DNA of 64,000 nt, taken from NCBI RefSeq assembly GCF_001551835.1, contig NZ_LODL01000021.1:684629-748628 (forward strand). Direction: 5' to 3'. Below the pieces are notes generated by a model, which worked only from the letters and a program-made list of their open reading frames with translations, was not told where the DNA came from and searched no databases. Made by a program: the position numbers and the translations under genes. Shown one piece after another: positions 61,100 through 64,000 of this stretch. Source of the DNA: Dechloromonas denitrificans (GTDB taxonomy: Bacteria > Pseudomonadota > Gammaproteobacteria > Burkholderiales > Rhodocyclaceae). Position 1 is the stretch's first letter. Each line of letters begins with the position of its first letter.

Positions 61100-61830
61100 C
61101 AGGCCCCGCCCCCGCCGGCCAGCACTTCGGCGATATGCAGCACCCGCGTCTTTTCGTCACCGCGCCGACGCAGGCGACCCTCGATATTCATCAGGCAGCC
61201 GAGATCGCCGCCGACCACGGCATCGGCCCCGACCGTGGCGATCGAGGCGCACTTGCGGTCGACAATCTGCGTCGACACTTCGCCATACTTGACCGAAAAT
61301 GCCCCGCCAAAGCCGCAGCATTCCTCGCAATCCGGCATTTCCTGCAGGCTCAGGCCACGGACCTGCAGCAACAAGTCGCGCGGTTGCTGCTTGATGCCCA
61401 AACCGCGCAAGCCCTTGCAGGAATCATGGTAAGTGACGCTGCCGGCAAATTCGGCCGGCATCTGCGTCAGCGGCATGACCTCGGCCAGGAACTCGGTCAG
61501 CTCGCGCGCCCGCCCGGCCAGCGCCGTTGCCCGGGGCGCCCAGTGGGCATCGTCGGCCAGCAGTTGCGGATAGACATTGCGGATCTGATCGGCACAGGAA
61601 CCGGACGGAATCACCACGTAATCGTAGCCTTCCAGCTCGCCGATGGCCTTCTTCGCCAGGTCGACGGCAAGCGCCCGGTTTCCGCCATTCCAGGCCGGTT
61701 GACCGCAGCAAGTCTGGCCTTCCGGCACGAAAACTTCGGCGCCGGCAGCCTCCAGCAAACGCAGGGCGGCAAAGCCGACCGACGGTCGCATCAGGTCCAC
61801 GAGGCAGGTAACGTAGAGGGCTACGCGCAT
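61099..61830 (-). CDS. lutA: LutA-type CCG-motif protein
   Basis: The product is 243 aa from ATG 61830 (MRVALYVTCLVDLMRP). Two CCG domains are seen, with GQTCCGQPAWNGG and CEECCGFGGAFSVKYGE, as in heterodisulfide-reductase-like and LutA/LldE proteins. It is the first gene of the lut operon and divergent from an IclR regulator 70 nt away, which probably controls it. Confidence 0.94.
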   Translation of the reverse strand: MRVALYVTCLVDLMRPSVGFAALRLLEAAGAEVFVPEGQTCCGQPAWNGGNRALAVDLAKKAIGELEGYDYVVIPSGSCADQIRNVYPQLLADDAHWAPRATALAGRARELTEFLAEVMPLTQMPAEFAGSVTYHDSCKGLRGLGIKQQPRDLLLQVRGLSLQEMPDCEECCGFGGAFSVKYGEVSTQIVDRKCASIATVGADAVVGGDLGCLMNIEGRLRRRGDEKTRVLHIAEVLAGGGGA

Positions 61831-61900
61831 GCTAATATTGCACCGCACAAGAAAATGAAGTGGCTAATGCTACTCAAACAGCACCAATAAAGGAATCCAG

Positions 61901-62701
61901 TTGTCTCAAGCTGCCATCGACTCCACCAAAGAGCCGGTAAAAACTCCCGGCTCCATCCAGGTCATCGAGCGCATGATGTCTCTGCTCGACGCCCTGGCCA
62001 ACTCGAGCGAATCCGCCAGCCTGAAGCAACTTGCCAACGCGACCGAGTTGCACCCGTCAACCGCGCACCGCATTCTGGCAGCGATGACCAATGCGCGCTT
62101 TGTCGAACGTCAAGACGCCGGCACTTATCGGCTCGGCATCCGCCTGCTCGAACTCGGCGCCATCGTCAAATCGCGTATCAGCCTGCGCGAAGTCGCCCTG
62201 CCCTTCATGCAGGAACTGCACGAGCAGATCGGCGAAGCGATCAATCTTGGCGCCCGTCACGACGACGAGATTGTCTACCTCGAACGCACCTCGTCTGGCC
62301 GCTCACTGGTCCGCGTCGTCTATCTGGTCGGCGGCCGCGCCCCGCTGCACCTGACCTCGCTCGGCAAGCTCTTCCTCGCTGCCGACGGTCCACAAAAGAT
62401 TCGCGAATATGCCAAGCGCACCGGCCTGCCCGGCAAGACGCCGCACTCGCTAACCACGCTGGCGACGCTGGAAAAGGAACTCGACAAGGTCCGCCGCCAC
62501 GACATCGCCTACGACGTCGAAGAAGCCGAAATCGGCCTCAAGTGCGTCGCCGCCCCGATCCGCGACGACGAAGGCCAGATCATCGCCGCCCTCTCCGTCT
62601 CCGCCCCGGTCGACCGGCACGACCCGGACTGGGCCAAGCAGGTCAAGAAGACCGCCGACGCCGTTTCGCAGGCCCTCGGCTACACCGGCCTCAAGAAATA
62701 A
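61901..62701 (+). CDS. IclR-family transcriptional regulator
   Basis: The product is 266 aa from TTG 61901, preceded by AAAGGAA. The winged helix (LDALANSSESASLKQLANAT, split as LDALANSSESASL and KQLANATELHPSTAHRIL) is at the N-terminus. The effector domain (about 110-255) has ARHDDEIVYLERTSS and LTSLGKLFLAADGP. It is divergent from lutA with a 70-nt shared gap, so lactate-responsive repression of the lut operon is likely. Confidence 0.9.
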   Translation: MSQAAIDSTKEPVKTPGSIQVIERMMSLLDALANSSESASLKQLANATELHPSTAHRILAAMTNARFVERQDAGTYRLGIRLLELGAIVKSRISLREVALPFMQELHEQIGEAINLGARHDDEIVYLERTSSGRSLVRVVYLVGGRAPLHLTSLGKLFLAADGPQKIREYAKRTGLPGKTPHSLTTLATLEKELDKVRRHDIAYDVEEAEIGLKCVAAPIRDDEGQIIAALSVSAPVDRHDPDWAKQVKKTADAVSQALGYTGLKK

Positions 62702-62710
62702 TCAGGCAAC

Positions 62711-62736
62711 AAAAAAGGCCGCACGCAGCGGCCTTT
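62711..62736 (-). terminator. Terminator after the endopeptidase gene
   Basis: The stem aaaggccgc (62714-62722) / gcggccttt (62728-62736) is followed on the minus strand by T6, 18 nt past the stop. It may also end the IclR transcript. Confidence 0.85.
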
Positions 62737-62754
62737 CCTGGCTTATTCCGCCCA

Positions 62755-63816
62755 TCAGACCGGACGGCGCTCCGAGACCAGGCTGGCACTCTCCATCCAG
62801 CGCTTGATCCGGTTGGCATCGCCAACCCGGGTCATCTTGCCGACCGAGTCGAGCAGCACGATTACCACCGGCTTGTCGGCGACCCGCGCCTGCATCACCA
62901 GGCAACGGCCCGCCTCGGAAATGTAGCCGGTCTTCGAAACGCCGATTTCCCAGTTGTCGCTGCGCACCAGTGCATTGGTATTGTGGAAGTCGGTCGGCCG
63001 GCCGTTCAGTTCGACCCGGGCTTCCGCCGTCGTCGAGAAACCGCGGATTTCCGGGTAACGCGCTGCGGCAGAGACCATCCGCGCCAGATCGTGGGCGGTC
63101 GACACATTATTGCTCGACAGGCCGGTCGGCTCCTCGAAACGGGAGTTGACCATGCCCAAGGCCTGCGCCTTCCGGTTCATGGCCTGGACGAAAGCCGGCA
63201 TGCCGCCCGGGTAGTGCCGGCCGAGCGAATGGGCCGCCCGGTTTTCCGAGGACATCAGCGCCAGCAACATCGCCGTTTCACGCGTCATCGTCGTGCCGAC
63301 CGGCAAACGCGAACGCGTGCCCTTCAGGCCATCGACATCGTCCTCGCCAATGGCGATCACTTCATGCAAATCAAGCTTGGCATCGAGCACGACCATCGCG
63401 GTCATCAGCTTGGAAATCGAGGCGATCGGCACCACGGTGTCGGGATGCTTTTCCAGCACGGCCTGGCCGGTACTCTGATCGATGACCAGCGCCGACGACG
63501 AGTAAAGGGCCAAACGGCTCGGATCGATATCAGCCATCGAAACCCGGCGGACCGGCTTCTTGGCGGTTTGACTGGATGCTTGTACTGACTTGCCGGACTT
63601 TGCCGCCGGCAGCTTGGCCGATTTCTGGGCAGGTGCCGCAGCAACTTTCTTGGTCGGTGCCGACTTGGCGGCCGATTTCACGGCAGGCTTGGCTGCCGCT
63701 TGGGATTTTTTGGCTTGCTCGGTTTCTTTCTTGCTCGTCGCCGCCAGCAGCGGGGCATTTAACCCCACGCCAAGCAGGGCGCCGAGCAACAGCGCGGCCT
63801 TAAATTTCTGTTTCAT
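62755..63816 (-). CDS. pbpG: D-alanyl-D-alanine endopeptidase (PBP7/PbpG-like)
   Basis: The product is 353 aa. A signal peptide (residues 1-26) is followed by an unusually long Lys/Ala-rich linker (about 28-90). The serine peptidase S11 core has SISK (133-136), SEN (190-192) and KTG (295-297), all intact. It should cleave D-Ala-meso-DAP cross-links in peptidoglycan. The start codon at 63816 and its ribosome site lie inside one arm of a long leader hairpin. Confidence 0.92.
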   Translation of the reverse strand: MKQKFKAALLLGALLGVGLNAPLLAATSKKETEQAKKSQAAAKPAVKSAAKSAPTKKVAAAPAQKSAKLPAAKSGKSVQASSQTAKKPVRRVSMADIDPSRLALYSSSALVIDQSTGQAVLEKHPDTVVPIASISKLMTAMVVLDAKLDLHEVIAIGEDDVDGLKGTRSRLPVGTTMTRETAMLLALMSSENRAAHSLGRHYPGGMPAFVQAMNRKAQALGMVNSRFEEPTGLSSNNVSTAHDLARMVSAAARYPEIRGFSTTAEARVELNGRPTDFHNTNALVRSDNWEIGVSKTGYISEAGRCLVMQARVADKPVVIVLLDSVGKMTRVGDANRIKRWMESASLVSERRPV

Positions 63817-63874
63817 TCACTATCTCCTGCCAACAGCGGAAAATTTTAACTGAGTTTAGCAGGGGATAGTGAAT
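63815..63874 (-). promoter_or_regulatory. Leader hairpin covering the pbpG ribosome site and start
   Basis: attcactatctcctgc (63815-63830) and gcaggggatagtgaat (63859-63874) pair as a 16-bp stem with one mismatch across a 28-nt loop. In the mRNA the inner arm contains the SD sequence GGAG and the A and U of the AUG. Confidence 0.7.
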
Positions 63875-63919
63875 TTTCAATAAAAATAATTAGATACAAC
63901 AACAACTTAAAGCAACAAT

Positions 63920-64000
63920 TTATACAGCATCAACCACTGTAAGCGCCGTCATATTGACGATCCGGCGCACGGTGGCGGTCGGGGTCAGGATGTTGACCGG
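63920..64000 (-). CDS. 3' end of an unidentified gene
   Basis: An open frame runs from the window edge to a TAA at 63920, giving 26 residues. Segments include VNILTPTATVRRIV and TALTVVDAV. The high GC and lack of stops fit real coding sequence, but the family is not recognisable. It would be read before pbpG in the same direction, with a 103-nt gap. Confidence 0.5.
   Translation of the reverse strand, partial: PVNILTPTATVRRIVNMTALTVVDAV

Overview
The window looks like chromosomal DNA of a GC-rich betaproteobacterium, most likely a Rhodocyclaceae member close to Dechloromonas or Azonexus. The basis is the combination of a complete cbb3 oxidase set, an XrtB-type exosortase/PEP-CTERM exopolysaccharide cluster with the LuxR-type regulator EpsA, a lut-type lactate oxidation cluster and many c-di-GMP/PAS signalling proteins. 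No rRNA, tRNA, CRISPR array, insertion sequence or prophage gene was seen.

Region 1 (1-9.9 kb, all minus strand) is respiratory. In transcription order it holds an SDR dehydrogenase, ccoI and ccoS, then a terminator and an FNR-type box, ccoN-ccoO-ccoQ-ccoP, a terminator, ccoG-ccoH-DUF3149, a terminator and a TonB-like gene cut by the window edge. Region 2 (10.1-12.1 kb) has a small Cys-containing protein, a REC-GGDEF diguanylate cyclase and a lytic transglycosylase.

Region 3 (12.1-40.5 kb) is one large exopolysaccharide locus. The edges hold epsB (priming sugar transferase), the divergent regulator epsA, a VanZ-like protein, manC, a second NDP-sugar pyrophosphorylase and four PEP-CTERM proteins. 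A long minus-strand series starts at epsL and runs epsL-epsD-epsE-epsF-epsG-xrtB-wzx-epsI-pyruvyl transferase-FrhB-like-wzy-GT2-GH26-GT4-wecG-like-acetyltransferase-rfbB-rfbD-rfbA-rfbC. Together these supply GDP-mannose and dTDP-rhamnose, assemble, modify, flip and polymerise repeat units, export the polymer, and process PEP-CTERM proteins. The centre (about 22.4-33.7 kb) is visibly more AT-rich than both flanks, which fits exchange of the serotype-like core. A 16-bp inverted repeat lies 60-62 nt upstream of three of the PEP-CTERM genes and looks like a shared operator.

Region 4 (40.6-53.5 kb) holds a thioesterase, an arsR-arsC-acr3-sigZ arsenic operon, a sigma-54 activator with a Cys-bearing PAS domain, a second ccoG, a NitT/TauT-type binding protein overlapping a PhnD-fused hybrid histidine kinase, an alpha/beta hydrolase, and a Pit/DUF47 phosphate operon. 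Region 5 (53.6-64 kb) has a PAS-GGDEF-EAL protein, a small polar protein, and a lutA-lutB cluster that also carries a half-length aldehyde dehydrogenase, a D-2-hydroxyacid dehydrogenase, lutC and an S4 protein. A divergent IclR regulator, a PBP7-type endopeptidase whose leader can fold over its own start codon, and the 3' end of another gene complete the window.
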